From Tamilnaduibacter salinus (GTDB lineage: Bacteria > Pseudomonadota > Gammaproteobacteria > Pseudomonadales > Oleiphilaceae): a stretch of DNA of 64,000 bases. A program made the translations under genes and the position numbers. Under the pieces are notes generated by a model. It was not told the origin of the DNA, searched no databases, and was given only the letters and a program-made list of their open reading frames with translations. Positions 41,298 to 50,811 of this stretch are shown here, piece after piece. Position 1 is the stretch's first letter, and each line of letters opens with the position of its first letter. The DNA lies in assembly GCF_003096655.1 (NCBI RefSeq), contig NZ_QEKQ01000001.1:1-64000 (forward strand), read 5' to 3'.

Positions 41298-41843
41298 TTA
41301 TTCGAGAATAAAAGCGCCGGATTCGGCGCGTCGGATATCGAACAATCCCATGTGAGGAAACAGGCCGCGCTTGAGCATCAGGGCGAGCAGGCACCATCCC
41401 AGGGCCAGCGGAATGCCGACGATGCCGATGATGGGGGTGTGGAAGGCGGCCACCGCCAGGTGCGCCAGACATCCCATCGTAAAGCCCACCGATGAGGTGT
41501 AGGCCTTGCAGAGAAAGGCGCTGAAGGCGGCGATGTAGACCAGCGACGCGATGCCCAGAACGGACAGGGCAACGGGCAGATAGGGATGAACGCCGTCAGG
41601 CAGCAGCAATGCCACACTGATGGACAACCAGGTTGCCATGCCGGCTACGACCCCGATCAGTAACCAGTTGGGGAGCTGGCAGTCCCGTCGCTGCTGGCGT
41701 CCACACAGACTGGCAATCTCGCGGGCCAGGTCCATGTCACTCAATCCCTGGCCCTGATAGGCCATGAAAATGTCCTCGCGCGATTTGCCGAGGTTGAGAT
41801 CCACCTGCATGTCCTGCCGCAATCTGAGCCGCTGTCGGATCAC
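41298..41843 (-). CDS. Unknown four-helix membrane protein
   Basis: A 181-residue protein I do not recognise. An N-terminal soluble part of about 58 residues (with SREDIFMAYQGQGLSDMDLAREIASL) precedes four hydrophobic segments (about 59-81, 88-112, 116-138, 141-160) and a short tail. The GTG start is firm because AAGGAGGT sits six bases upstream. The gene converges on ribA and lies downstream of dxs. A terminator-like hairpin lies inside its last codons. No enzymatic motif is visible. Confidence 0.75.
   Translation of the reverse strand: MIRQRLRLRQDMQVDLNLGKSREDIFMAYQGQGLSDMDLAREIASLCGRQQRRDCQLPNWLLIGVVAGMATWLSISVALLLPDGVHPYLPVALSVLGIASLVYIAAFSAFLCKAYTSSVGFTMGCLAHLAVAAFHTPIIGIVGIPLALGWCLLALMLKRGLFPHMGLFDIRRAESGAFILE
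41307..41329 (-). terminator. Terminator-like hairpin inside the end of the 4-TM gene
   Basis: On the minus strand GCGCCG pairs with CGGCGC around AATC and is followed by TTTTATT. The hairpin lies within the coding sequence, and the T-run ends before the TAA at 41298-41300. Confidence 0.4.
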
Positions 41844-41977
41844 TCCCAGACCTCCTTATCATCGCTTGCTGCCCGGCGCGTCCGCCATCCGGCGACGCCA
41901 ATCATACGGATAACGGGTGCCATTGCCATTAACGGGTTCAAACTTCGGGGGCGAGAACCGCGCGTCGTCGGTCCCCG

Positions 41978-43912
41978 TTATGTGACGGCTTTGAGTCGCT
42001 CGTTACGACTGAGCATATCCATATAGTCGTCGATGCTGGCACGGATCCCCGGCGCATCGAGGCCGCATTCGGCCAGTTGCTCGCCGTGCTGTCCGTGGTC
42101 GACGAACCGGTCGGGGAGCCCGATGTGCCCGGTGGGCCTGAGGATGCCCAGACGATTGAGGTGCTCACTGACGCCGCTTCCAGCGCCGCCGGCGGTCACG
42201 TTCTCTTCCAGGGTGATCAACACATCGTGCTGCTCGGCCAGTTGTTCGACCAGTGCGGTGTCGAGCGGCTTGACGAAGCGCATGTCCGCGAGCGTGGCAT
42301 TGAGTTGCTCGGCGACCTCCTGCGCCGGCGTCAGGAGGGTACCGAAGTTGAGGATCGCGATGCGCTGTCCTTCTCGTACCAAACGCCCCTGACCAATGGG
42401 CACGGTATCCAGCCCGTCATGGATGGTCGCGCCGGGTCCGGTGCCGCGGGGGTAGCGGACCGCGGCCGGCCCGGTATGCATCAGCCCGGTCTGTAACAGC
42501 AGCCGCGTTTCGTTCTCGTCCGACGGCGCCATGACGGTCAGGTTGGGGATGCAGCGCAGGTAGCTCAGATCGAATGCCCCGCCGTGCGTTGGCCCGTCCT
42601 GGCCCACCAGCCCGGCCCGGTCGATGGCGAACAGCACGTCGAGATCCTGAATGGCGATGTCATGGATCAACTGATCGTAGCCGCGCTGCAGAAAGGTGGA
42701 GTAGATGGCCAGCACCGGTTTGGCGCCGTCACAGGCCAACCCGCCGGCCAGCGTGACCGAATGCTGCTCGGCGATCGCAACGTCGTGGTACCGTTCCGGG
42801 AACCGTTGACTGAAGGCCACCAGATCCGACCCCTCGCACATGGCCGGGGTGATGCCGACGACCCGTTCATCCGCCTCGGCCGTATCACACAGCCACTGTC
42901 CGAAGACATTGGCGTATTTGGGTTTTTTTGGCGCGGCCGGCGCGTCGGCCGGCTTGACGGCGGGTTTCGGCTCGATCTTGTTGATGGCGTGATAGCCGAT
43001 TGGATCCAGCTCTGCCGGACCGAATCCCTTGCCCTTGCGCGTGACGATGTGAAGGAACTGCGGGCCGTCCAGCTCCCGGATTTTTTCGAGTGTTTCCAGC
43101 AGCAATGGCAAGTCGTGTCCGTCGATCGGCCCGATGTAGTTGAAGCCCAGCTCCTCGAACAGGGTGCCGCCGGAAATCAGCCCCTTGAAGTGTTCTTCGG
43201 TCTTGCGGGCTAGGGCCATCATTTTGGGTGCACCCTGAAGCACCTTCTTGCTGCCATCACGGACCTGATTGTAGGCGCGGCTGGCCAGCAATTTGGCGAA
43301 ATAGTTGGACAGGCCGCCGACATTCTGCGAAATCGACATGTCGTTGTCGTTCAGGATGACGAGCATGTTGGCGTGCAGGTGACCGGCGTGGTTCAGGGCT
43401 TCGAAGGCCATGCCAGCGGTCATGGCGCCATCGCCGATCACGGCAATGCTCTTGCGCGGGCTGTTCTGCTGGCGCGCCGCCAGGGCCATCCCAAGAGCGG
43501 CACTGATCGACGTGCTGGAGTGCCCGACACCGAACGTGTCGTAGGGGCTTTCGGCGCGTTTGGGAAAGCCGGCCAGGCCATCCTTTTTGCGGATGGTGCC
43601 CATCCGATGGCGACGCCCGGTCAGAATCTTGTGGGGGTAGGCCTGGTGGCCGACATCCCACACCAGCCGGTCCTCCGGCGTATTGAACACATAGTGCAGC
43701 GCCACGGTGAGTTCCAGAACGCCCAGTCCGGCACCGAAATGCCCGCCGGACTGACCCACGCTCCACAGCAGGAACGCCCGCAGCTCGTACGCCAGTTGCG
43801 GAAGCTCTTCCTCGCTCAGCTCCCGAAGCTGATCCGGTGTGTCGATCCGGTCCAGCAGCGGCGTCTCGGGCTGGCGTGTGGGGATCTCCTGAAAAATCGT
43901 CGTGTCCTGCAT
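41978..43912 (-). CDS. dxs: 1-deoxy-D-xylulose-5-phosphate synthase
   Basis: A 644-residue thiamine diphosphate enzyme, first step of the MEP isoprenoid pathway. Motifs: [53 protein letters not shown] (thiamine/metal site), [17 protein letters not shown] and the C-terminal transketolase domain. It converts pyruvate and glyceraldehyde 3-phosphate to DXP. ispA lies upstream in the same direction, with a 185-base gap that contains a promoter-like -10 and a perfect inverted repeat. Confidence 0.97.
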   Translation of the reverse strand: MQDTTIFQEIPTRQPETPLLDRIDTPDQLRELSEEELPQLAYELRAFLLWSVGQSGGHFGAGLGVLELTVALHYVFNTPEDRLVWDVGHQAYPHKILTGRRHRMGTIRKKDGLAGFPKRAESPYDTFGVGHSSTSISAALGMALAARQQNSPRKSIAVIGDGAMTAGMAFEALNHAGHLHANMLVILNDNDMSISQNVGGLSNYFAKLLASRAYNQVRDGSKKVLQGAPKMMALARKTEEHFKGLISGGTLFEELGFNYIGPIDGHDLPLLLETLEKIRELDGPQFLHIVTRKGKGFGPAELDPIGYHAINKIEPKPAVKPADAPAAPKKPKYANVFGQWLCDTAEADERVVGITPAMCEGSDLVAFSQRFPERYHDVAIAEQHSVTLAGGLACDGAKPVLAIYSTFLQRGYDQLIHDIAIQDLDVLFAIDRAGLVGQDGPTHGGAFDLSYLRCIPNLTVMAPSDENETRLLLQTGLMHTGPAAVRYPRGTGPGATIHDGLDTVPIGQGRLVREGQRIAILNFGTLLTPAQEVAEQLNATLADMRFVKPLDTALVEQLAEQHDVLITLEENVTAGGAGSGVSEHLNRLGILRPTGHIGLPDRFVDHGQHGEQLAECGLDAPGIRASIDDYMDMLSRNERLKAVT

Positions 43913-43944
43913 CCGCGCTGATCGTCCGGTTCGGATAAAAGCCC

Positions 43945-43950
43945 ATTATA
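43945..43950 (-). promoter_or_regulatory. Candidate -10 box of dxs
   Basis: A perfect TATAAT (minus strand) lies 32 bases before the dxs start codon. The -35 at the right distance (TTATTC) is poor. Confidence 0.42.
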
Positions 43951-43994
43951 AGCGATCGGAAGGACCGGAATAAGTCCCCTATCGCCAACTCTGT

Positions 43995-44023
43995 GTCTGC
44001 CTCGCTCGGTGAGCGAGGCAGAC
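43995..44023. repeat. Perfect 13-bp inverted repeat between ispA and dxs
   Basis: GTCTGCCTCGCTC (43995-44007) and its exact complement (44011-44023) flank a three-base spacer. No T-run follows on either strand. It may be an operator, an RNA hairpin or a terminator that works with other factors. Confidence 0.55.
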
Positions 44024-44097
44024 CAGCCGTTTACGGGAACCAGTGTCACATTCTGCAAGCGGTCCGGGTCAAGCGGTGGAGGCCCTGTGGCGGCCGG

Positions 44098-44994
44098 TCA
44101 GTGCCGTCGGTAAACGATTCGGGCGATGAGGTCTCTCAGAGTATCCGCCTCCGGTCCCAGGCCATCCAGTGACTGGCGGGCTTCCCGCTCCAGAGCCTGG
44201 AGATGCTCGCGGGCGCCATCGATCCCGAGAATGGCGGGGTAGGTGGGCTTGTTGCGGGCCTCGTCTGAGCCCTGGGGCTTGCCAATGTGATCGGTATCCC
44301 CTTCAATATCCAGCAAGTCGTCCCGGACCTGGAAGGCGAGCCCAAGGGCGCGACCGTATTGTTGCAGGCGGTTTCCGAGGTCGCCGTCGACGTCCCGCCC
44401 CGACGCCAGTACTCCCAGGAGGATGCTGGTTTCAATCAGGGCACCGGTCTTGTGGCGGTGCATGGTCTCCAGCATGGCCAGATCGGGCGTCTCACCGACC
44501 AGCGACAGGTCGATGGCCTGGCCGCCGGCCATGCCAGACCGCCCACTGGCGCGGGCGAGGTGTTGCACCATGGCGAGCGCGGTGGCGGTAGGCACCCGGG
44601 CGTTCGCGGCCAGCTGCTCAAACGCAAGTGTCTGCAGGGCGTCACCAACCAGCACGGCCGTTGCCTCGTCGAACGCGATGTGGACGGTGGGCTTGCCCCG
44701 CCGCAGGGCGTCGTCGTCCATGGCCGGAAGGTCATCGTGAACCAGAGAGTAGGCGTGAATGAGTTCCACGGCGCACCCCGGCACCAGACCCTCATCCGGG
44801 CCGCCACCGGAGGCTTGCGCGGCAGCCATGGACAGAATGGGGCGGATGCGTTTCCCCCCTCCGAGGGCGGCATAGCGCATGGCCTCCTCCAGCGTTGAGG
44901 CCGGGCCCGGTGATGGCGTCAGCCATTGCGTCAGGCAGGTTTCAATGTGTTCTCGCCACTGTTCCAGCGTGGACGTGGGTACGGCTGCCGTCAT
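44098..44994 (-). CDS. ispA: Farnesyl diphosphate synthase (geranyltranstransferase)
   Basis: A 298-residue trans-prenyltransferase. The first aspartate-rich motif is DDLPAMDD (residues 87-94), and the second is DDLLDIEGD (about residue 226). [10 protein letters not shown] (residues 46-55) binds the isopentenyl diphosphate. It produces farnesyl diphosphate for undecaprenyl and quinone synthesis. It overlaps xseB by 4 bp; the xseB-ispA-dxs order is the classical operon. Confidence 0.96.
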   Translation of the reverse strand: MTAAVPTSTLEQWREHIETCLTQWLTPSPGPASTLEEAMRYAALGGGKRIRPILSMAAAQASGGGPDEGLVPGCAVELIHAYSLVHDDLPAMDDDALRRGKPTVHIAFDEATAVLVGDALQTLAFEQLAANARVPTATALAMVQHLARASGRSGMAGGQAIDLSLVGETPDLAMLETMHRHKTGALIETSILLGVLASGRDVDGDLGNRLQQYGRALGLAFQVRDDLLDIEGDTDHIGKPQGSDEARNKPTYPAILGIDGAREHLQALEREARQSLDGLGPEADTLRDLIARIVYRRH

Positions 44995-45245
44995 TCGCTG
45001 TCGTCTTCCGTCTTGAAGGGGCGGGTGCCGAGGTTGCCCTCATCGTCCTGGACCAGTTCCTCCACTCGCTGTTCCGCCTGGCGCAGCGCCTGCTGACAGT
45101 GTCGGGTCAGCCGCACCCCGCGTTCGAATGCGGTCAGCGACTTCTCCAGAGGAAGATCGCCCTGCTCGAGCTCACGGACGAGACTTTCCAGCTCATTCAG
45201 CGAGGTCTCGAAATCCGCAATGGTGACGCCGCTCTCTTCGCTCAT
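44991..45245 (-). CDS. xseB: Exodeoxyribonuclease VII small subunit
   Basis: An 84-residue helical protein with the family signature [43 protein letters not shown] (45079-45219). It partners XseA, whose gene is not in the window, to degrade single-stranded DNA. It heads the xseB-ispA-dxs group. Confidence 0.95.
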   Translation of the reverse strand: MSEESGVTIADFETSLNELESLVRELEQGDLPLEKSLTAFERGVRLTRHCQQALRQAEQRVEELVQDDEGNLGTRPFKTEDDSE

Positions 45246-45305
45246 GATGACGACTCCGGAGATGTGGGAATTGGTCGCGGCAGTATACCAGAGTGGCCGA
45301 CGCTG

Positions 45306-46061
45306 TCAGACGCACCATTCGAACCGGGCCTGGTCCCCGCGAACGCCACCGCGTTGCCATTGTTGCTCGCTGACCGAGATCGTGCCGTCACGTCGGACGC
45401 AGACCACGGTGGTGGCTCTCGTGCCGTAGGTATCGCTGCGGATGAACGGTGATGAGAGAAAACGCTCGGTTGCCTGGCCAACACCGGTATCGGGCAGCGA
45501 CGCGTCCGGAGCCGGCTGATCGTCCAGCATAATGTCGGTCAGAGCGTCGTGCAGCGAGTTCGCGGGGCCCCGAAGGCAATCGGCGAACCGCTGCCGGGTC
45601 CGGACCAGCTTGGGCCAGGGCGTTTGCAGTAGGTGGTTGCTGAGACCGTGGATGCCCCGGGGTATGAGTCGGCCGGGATGAGCATCCCGGTTGCTGAAGT
45701 ACCAGCCCCGGTGGGTGTTGAGGCGGATCAGGTTATAGCCGGCGTACTGATCCCGGCTGCTTCCCAGGGCGCCGGCCAGTGTGTCCGGTGTCTGTTGGGC
45801 CGCCAGTAAAGGGAGTTCGCCGCGGGAGTACCGAGCGTCTTCGGCAAGCCCGTCCCGGAAATTGGTGACGGCCGTGACCACACCCTCCGGCGTGACGGTC
45901 AGCCAGGTGCCGCCGGAGCGACGGTCACGCCCGGCCAGCACGACGGGCTGGTTCCACCAGTGCATGGGGGCGGTGGGGCGGTCGTAGAACTCATCCCGGT
46001 TGGCGGCCACCACGAGTGGCATATCGGGATGCTGATCGATTGCAAACAGGATAAGGCACAT
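45306..46061 (-). CDS. NRDE family protein (TANGO2-like)
   Basis: A 251-residue protein of the NRDE / transport-and-Golgi-organisation 2 family. The N-terminal cysteine (MCLILFAID) and the ANRDEFYDRPTAPMHWW segment are typical, followed by GGTWLTV and YAGYNLI. The family has an N-terminal-nucleophile-like fold; in eukaryotes it is linked to haem and lipid handling. Its bacterial role is unknown. ATG 46061 is chosen so that C2 is the second residue, as in homologues. Confidence 0.86.
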   Translation of the reverse strand: MCLILFAIDQHPDMPLVVAANRDEFYDRPTAPMHWWNQPVVLAGRDRRSGGTWLTVTPEGVVTAVTNFRDGLAEDARYSRGELPLLAAQQTPDTLAGALGSSRDQYAGYNLIRLNTHRGWYFSNRDAHPGRLIPRGIHGLSNHLLQTPWPKLVRTRQRFADCLRGPANSLHDALTDIMLDDQPAPDASLPDTGVGQATERFLSSPFIRSDTYGTRATTVVCVRRDGTISVSEQQWQRGGVRGDQARFEWCV

Positions 46062-46138
46062 ACATTCCAGGCGCTGAATCGGTGGATTTTCCTGTGTATC
46101 ATACGGCAGGTTTTCTGTGCCCACACACCGGAGCCGCC

Positions 46139-46933
46139 ATGTCCCTGACTGTTCTGTTCGCGATCTACCTTTGCCTGGGCGCGCTGGCGGGCACGCTGGC
46201 GGGACTGTTCGGGATCGGGGGTGGGCTGATTATTGTCCCGGTGTTGATTGTCAGTTTCGGTCTTCTCGGGGTGGCGCCGGAGATTGCACCGCATCTGGCG
46301 GTGGGAACCTCGTTGGCCACCATCGTGTTTACCTCAATCAGCTCGATCCGGTCCCACCACGTACGCCAGGGTGTGCGATGGGAACTGTTTCGGCCGATGT
46401 CGGTCGGCATTGTTCTGGGTGCCGCGCTCGGGGCGTGGACGGCGTCCATGCTCAGCGGCGCCGATCTGGAGCTGATCATCGGTGTGTTTGTCATCCTGGC
46501 CGCGCTGAAGATGCTGTTCGATCTCAAGCCCGCGCCGGGTCGGGATGTTCCGGGCCACAGCGGTCTGGCGATGGCGGGCGGCGGTATTGGCTGGGCCTCG
46601 GCGATCTTTGGCATCGGGGGTGGCACGCTGACGGTGCCGTTCCTGAGCTGGTGCAACGTGCGCATGCAGCAGGCGGTGGGCACGTCCGCTGCCTGTGGCC
46701 TTCCGATCGCCGTCGCTGGTGCGCTGGCCAATGTGGCGACCGGGTGGTCGGTGGCGGACCGGCCGGAATGGAGCCTTGGCTTTGTTTATCTGCCGGCGCT
46801 GGTGGGCATCGTGTTGACCAGTGTCGTGTTCGCCCGGTTCGGGGCGGCGCTGGCGCACCGGCTGGATCCGGTATTGCTGAAACGAATTTTTGCGTTGGTC
46901 CTGATCGTTGTGGGCCTGCGTTTTCTGATTTAA
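46139..46933 (+). CDS. TauE/SafE family sulfite exporter-like permease
   Basis: A 264-residue protein with about eight helices. The two repeat motifs of the family are present: [15 protein letters not shown] (residues about 22-36) and [14 protein letters not shown] (about 157-170). The family moves organic or sulfur anions, but the substrate cannot be read from sequence. CCGGAG precedes ATG 46139. lgt begins ten bases later, so the two are probably co-transcribed. Confidence 0.9.
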   Translation: MSLTVLFAIYLCLGALAGTLAGLFGIGGGLIIVPVLIVSFGLLGVAPEIAPHLAVGTSLATIVFTSISSIRSHHVRQGVRWELFRPMSVGIVLGAALGAWTASMLSGADLELIIGVFVILAALKMLFDLKPAPGRDVPGHSGLAMAGGGIGWASAIFGIGGGTLTVPFLSWCNVRMQQAVGTSAACGLPIAVAGALANVATGWSVADRPEWSLGFVYLPALVGIVLTSVVFARFGAALAHRLDPVLLKRIFALVLIVVGLRFLI

Positions 46934-46943
46934 GGGACCCGTT

Positions 46944-47732
46944 ATGCTGCGTTACCCCCAGATCGACCCGGTGGCCATCTCGATCGGCCCCCTGAAAATC
47001 CACTGGTACGGGCTGACCTACCTCGTCGGTTTCCTCTCCGCCTGGTTTCTGGGGCGCCTGCGGGCCCGCAAACCCGGCTCCCCGCTGAACGAGGAGCAGA
47101 TGGGGGACCTGATCTTCTACGCCGCGCTGGGTGTGATTCTGGGCGGGCGCTTTGGCTATGTGGTTTTCTATAACTTCGAGCTGTTCCTGGCAGACCCGCT
47201 CTGGCTGTTCCGCATCTGGGAAGGCGGTATGGCATTCCATGGAGGACTGCTGGGTGTGCTGATCGCTATGGCCTGGTTTGCTCGCAGGATTGGGCGGAGC
47301 TTCTTCCAGGTCACCGATTTCGTGGCACCTCTGGTACCGATTGGCCTGGGCGCGGGCCGGATCGGCAACTTCATCAATGGCGAGCTGTGGGGCAAACCCA
47401 CCGACGTCGCCTGGGGCATGGTGTTCCCCAAGGCGCCGGATGCCCTGGTGCGCCATCCCTCCCAGCTTTACCAGTTCGCGATGGAAGGCGTCCTGCTGTT
47501 CGCGGTTCTCTGGTGGTTCTCGGCACGCCCCCGGCCGCGCATGGCGGTCTCGGGGCTGTTTCTGGCACTCTATGGCGTTTTCCGCATCGTCGCCGAGTTC
47601 TTCCGGCAGCCGGATGCACAGCTCGGTTATCTGGCCTTCGACTGGGTCACGATGGGGCAGGTGTTGTCGCTGCCGATGGTGCTGGCCGGCGCGGCGATGA
47701 TGGTGTGGGCCTACCGGAGGAGCGCGGCATGA
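46944..47732 (+). CDS. lgt: Phosphatidylglycerol-prolipoprotein diacylglyceryl transferase
   Basis: A 262-residue integral membrane enzyme with seven helices. Signatures: [53 protein letters not shown] (essential Lgt signature) and [15 protein letters not shown]. It attaches diacylglyceryl to prolipoprotein cysteines such as that of LpoA. The stop overlaps the thyA start (ATGA), the conserved lgt-thyA pair. Confidence 0.97.
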   Translation: MLRYPQIDPVAISIGPLKIHWYGLTYLVGFLSAWFLGRLRARKPGSPLNEEQMGDLIFYAALGVILGGRFGYVVFYNFELFLADPLWLFRIWEGGMAFHGGLLGVLIAMAWFARRIGRSFFQVTDFVAPLVPIGLGAGRIGNFINGELWGKPTDVAWGMVFPKAPDALVRHPSQLYQFAMEGVLLFAVLWWFSARPRPRMAVSGLFLALYGVFRIVAEFFRQPDAQLGYLAFDWVTMGQVLSLPMVLAGAAMMVWAYRRSAA

Positions 47733-48568
47733 AGGCGTATCTCGACCTGATGCAGGATGTGCTGGACAACGGCATTGATCGGGGTGACCGGACCGGCGTT
47801 GGTACCCGCTCGGTGTTCGGCCGCCAGCTGAGATTCGACCTTTCGCAGGGCTTTCCGCTGGTGACGACCAAGAAGGTCCACCTGCGCAGCATCATTCATG
47901 AGTTGCTGTGGTTCCTCACCGGTTCCACCAACAATCAGTACCTTCAGGAGCGCAAGGTGCGCATCTGGAACGAGTGGGCGCTGGAGGACGGCGATCTGGG
48001 GCCCATATACGGCAAGCAGTGGCGTAGCTGGCAGTGCCCGGATGGCTCGACGGTGGATCAGATCAGTCAGGTGGTCGAGCAGATCCGGACCAAACCGAAC
48101 TCCCGGCGGCTGATCGTTTCTGCCTGGAACCCGGCCGAACTGCCAGACGAAACCATCGGTCCGCAGGACAATGTCCGTGAGGGCCTTATGGCGTTGGCGC
48201 CCTGCCACTGCCTGTTCCAGTTCTACGTCGCGGACGGGAAGCTCTCCTGCCAGCTTTACCAGCGCAGCGCTGATCTGTTTCTGGGCGTGCCGTTCAACAT
48301 CGCCTCCTATGCCCTGCTGACCCATATGATCGCCCAGCAGTGTGATCTGGGGGTGGGGGAGTTTGTGCACACCTTCGGCGACTGTCACCTGTACCAGAAC
48401 CACCTCACGGACGACATCGTCCATGAACAGCTCCGCCGGGAACCCCGGTCACGACCAGAGCTGGTGATTCGCCGGAGGCCGGACTCGCTGTTTGGCTATG
48501 ACATCGACGATTTCGAATTCCGGGGCTACGACCCGCATCCGCCCATCCGCGCCCCCATCGCGGTCTGA
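47729..48568 (+). CDS. thyA: Thymidylate synthase
   Basis: A 279-residue enzyme that methylates dUMP using methylenetetrahydrofolate. The catalytic cysteine is C159 in [12 protein letters not shown]. Other motifs: [43 protein letters not shown]. Compared with the E. coli enzyme (264) there is an insertion of about 15 residues at 140-154 just before the active-site loop, seen in some other gammaproteobacteria. It overlaps lgt by 4 bp and precedes folA, a functional pairing since ThyA generates the dihydrofolate that FolA reduces. Confidence 0.97.
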   Translation: MKAYLDLMQDVLDNGIDRGDRTGVGTRSVFGRQLRFDLSQGFPLVTTKKVHLRSIIHELLWFLTGSTNNQYLQERKVRIWNEWALEDGDLGPIYGKQWRSWQCPDGSTVDQISQVVEQIRTKPNSRRLIVSAWNPAELPDETIGPQDNVREGLMALAPCHCLFQFYVADGKLSCQLYQRSADLFLGVPFNIASYALLTHMIAQQCDLGVGEFVHTFGDCHLYQNHLTDDIVHEQLRREPRSRPELVIRRRPDSLFGYDIDDFEFRGYDPHPPIRAPIAV

Positions 48569-48587
48569 CGCATCGACAGGAGAAACC

Positions 48588-49106
48588 ATGCGAAACGCAC
48601 TTATCGTCGCGATGTCGCGCAACCACGTGATCGGCCGGAACAACGCGTTGCCCTGGTATCTGCCGGGGGATCTGAAATATTTCAAACAGGCCACCATGGG
48701 CAAACCCATCCTCATGGGGCGTAAGACGTTTGACTCCATTGGCCGGCCGTTGCCGGGGCGCCTGAATCTGGTGATCACCCGCGACGATCAGTGGGAAGCG
48801 CCCACGGGTGCCGTCGCCGAGCCGTCCCTGGAGTCGGCGATCCATCGTGCCAGCGCCCAAGCCGAGCTGGATGGGGCCGGTGAGATCATGGTGATCGGTG
48901 GCGGGCAGATCTATGACCTGGCGCTGCCGCTGATCGACCGCATGTACGTGACACTGGTTCACGACGAGGTGGACGGCGATGCGTTCTTCCCGTCCGTGGA
49001 CTGGTCGGAGTGGGAGGAGGTTGGCCGCGAGGACTTTCAGGCCTCGGGCAACAATCCCTACGACTACAGCTTCGTGGTGTTTGACCGAAAGGACAGGGCG
49101 AAATGA
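48588..49106 (+). CDS. folA: Dihydrofolate reductase
   Basis: A 172-residue NADPH-dependent reductase. Motifs: LIVAMSRNHVIGRNNALPWYLPGDLKYFK (48600-48686), ILMGRKTFDSIGRPLPGR, VIGGGQIYDLALPL and FVVFDR at the end. It regenerates tetrahydrofolate after ThyA. CAGGAGA precedes ATG 48588, which fixes the start. It overlaps the following thioesterase by 4 bp. Confidence 0.97.
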   Translation: MRNALIVAMSRNHVIGRNNALPWYLPGDLKYFKQATMGKPILMGRKTFDSIGRPLPGRLNLVITRDDQWEAPTGAVAEPSLESAIHRASAQAELDGAGEIMVIGGGQIYDLALPLIDRMYVTLVHDEVDGDAFFPSVDWSEWEEVGREDFQASGNNPYDYSFVVFDRKDRAK

Positions 49107-49891
49107 CAACCTTCGACGAGATTCTGAAACGGGCGGATGACGATACCCTGACGCTGTCTCCTGACTGGGGGCAGGGCCGGGCGCTATTTGGCGGACTGGT
49201 GGGCGCACTGGCCTTTCAGCGGATGCAGGATGAGGTGGCTGAAGAGCGTCCGTTGCGGGCACTGCAGATTGCCTTCGTCGGGCCCGTGGCGGCGGAGCAG
49301 CCGCTCGGCTTTGAAACCCGGCTGTTGCGCGAAGGCAAGACGGCGAGTCAGGTCCAGACGCACCTGGTTCAGGAAGACAGTATCCGACTGGCCGCGCTCG
49401 GCAGTTTTGGTGGTGATCGGGAATCGACCGTTGCACTGGAGCCGGAGCCCGCCCCGTCGGTGCCTGCTCCCGGTGACTGTCAGGCACTGCCATTTCAGCC
49501 AGGCGTGACGCCTGAATTTACGCGCCATATCGAGATGCGCCGGGGGTTCGGAGCGCTGCCGTTCACGGGGCAGCGCCACCGCGAAATGGGCGGTTGGATG
49601 CGATTCCGGGAGGCGCCGGAGCATCTCACCGACGCGCACATCATCGCCCTGGTGGACGCCTGGCCGCCCGCCGTTCTGCAGCACCTCAAAGGCCCGGCGC
49701 CGGCCAGTTCCATGAGCTGGTCCCTGGAAATGGTCCATCCCCGGCCTGAGCTGGACCCGGCTGAGCCGCTTCTGTACCGCGCCGTGATTGATCAGGCCGG
49801 AGCCGGTTATGGGCATACCCATGCGACGATCTGGAGTCGCCGTGGAGAGCTGGTGGCGATGAGCCGTCAGGCTGTGACCGTTTTCGGCTGA
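49103..49891 (+). CDS. TesB-like acyl-CoA thioesterase (double hotdog)
   Basis: A 262-residue protein matching the acyl-CoA thioesterase family with two hotdog domains. GRALFGGLVGALAFQRMQ, LRALQIAFVGPVA and the C-half ALVDAWPPAVL..SSMSWSLEMVHP..GYGHTHATIWSRRGELVAMSRQAV are typical. It would hydrolyse acyl-CoA esters in the cytoplasm. It is translationally coupled to folA but has no obvious functional link. Substrate range is unknown. Confidence 0.85.
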   Translation: MTTFDEILKRADDDTLTLSPDWGQGRALFGGLVGALAFQRMQDEVAEERPLRALQIAFVGPVAAEQPLGFETRLLREGKTASQVQTHLVQEDSIRLAALGSFGGDRESTVALEPEPAPSVPAPGDCQALPFQPGVTPEFTRHIEMRRGFGALPFTGQRHREMGGWMRFREAPEHLTDAHIIALVDAWPPAVLQHLKGPAPASSMSWSLEMVHPRPELDPAEPLLYRAVIDQAGAGYGHTHATIWSRRGELVAMSRQAVTVFG

Positions 49892-49947
49892 CGGCCGAAT
49901 ACGGTCCATTCGGTGGGGAAGGGGTGGCAGGTGAGTGTCTGGTGGCC

Positions 49948-50190
49948 TCAGACGACCGCTTGTTGCTGACGCTGGTCCAGCTCTTTCATGGCGTTGTCGC
50001 AGCAGTTGACCGCACCGCAATCATCGGCGAAGCAAAGACCCACGGTGTCGCAGTCCACATCCTGATACCGGTCACCCTCGTTGCTGAAAATGCGCGCTTT
50101 CGGAATGACCGATTCACAATGACCGCACAACAGCGTCGGCACGACGTTACCACGGGCCAGTCTGGCCTCGTAATGCTGTTCGTCTTTCAT
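49948..50190 (-). CDS. Small cysteine-rich protein of unknown function
   Basis: An 80-residue acidic protein with seven cysteines: CGHC (residues 23-26), then DCD, LCF, DDCG and NCC. The spacing suggests metal binding, perhaps zinc, though no named family is recognised. The start ATG 50190 is well supported by GGAGTC a few bases upstream. It is a single gene, convergent with the thioesterase at 49103-49891, with about 230 bases of gene-free sequence behind it. Confidence 0.7.
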   Translation of the reverse strand: MKDEQHYEARLARGNVVPTLLCGHCESVIPKARIFSNEGDRYQDVDCDTVGLCFADDCGAVNCCDNAMKELDQRQQQAVV

Positions 50191-50422
50191 TGTTGACTCC
50201 TTTTTCTCACTGGTGTCCGGCTGTCGGCAACCGGTCCGTCGGACCATTGCCGGTCTCTGTGCCGGCGCTTTAATAACCCTTTGTTTTGACACTACGCATG
50301 GAATACCGAAAAGATCAACCATCACCATGGTTGTATGAATCGATTGCACGCGAGCCGGGTGTCAGTGTGATGACAGCGACGTTCGAAAGTTCCCGGGGAT
50401 GGGGTAGAGCCTTTCCTCGCCG

Positions 50423-50800
50423 TCAGGAATCGTCGGCGACGGGCGGACGGCGGTTGGAACGCGGGTCGTCCCAGTCCAGCAAGCGTGGGTCATACCAGCC
50501 AATGGCCTCCAGTACCTGATTGCGGGTGTTGTGGGAGAGTGTCGCCCAGAGTCCTTCAAAGGCATCAAGACCTGCTTCCCGACGTTGTGCACGTGGACTC
50601 TGGAGCCGGTTGATGATCTCCGGCAGGCGCAATGCCTCGCCGAGCTGGCCGGGCACGACCACTTCCTGGCCCATGACCTTGCGTCGATGGGTCCGGCGGG
50701 CGAGGATGTCGCTCAGGGCGCGCGCCGCCTCAATGGCGTTGGTCTCTGAAAATTCCACTGAATCCAAAATACGGCTACTCTGTCGACTCGGATCGGACAA
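50423..50800 (-). CDS. Hypothetical protein
   Basis: An up to 125-residue, soluble, charged protein that I do not recognise. It has a helical look with no signal peptide or membrane helix and ends in a conserved-looking NQVLEAIGWYDPRLLDWDDPRS segment. The most upstream start is TTG 50800; GTG at 50758 is an alternative. Either way its 5' end abuts the divergent AI-2E family gene (start 50812), leaving little room for promoters outside coding sequence. Confidence 0.6.
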   Translation of the reverse strand: MSDPSRQSSRILDSVEFSETNAIEAARALSDILARRTHRRKVMGQEVVVPGQLGEALRLPEIINRLQSPRAQRREAGLDAFEGLWATLSHNTRNQVLEAIGWYDPRLLDWDDPRSNRRPPVADDS

Positions 50801-50811
50801 CCACAGGCATT

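Noticed and set aside
41930-41955. tRNA-like T-loop (GGTTCAAAC)
   Set aside because: The flanking bases cannot form a T-stem and no acceptor, D or anticodon arms fit.
50286-50291. Perfect TTGACA on the plus strand
   Set aside because: No -10-like hexamer follows at 16-19 bases, and no plus-strand gene begins nearby.
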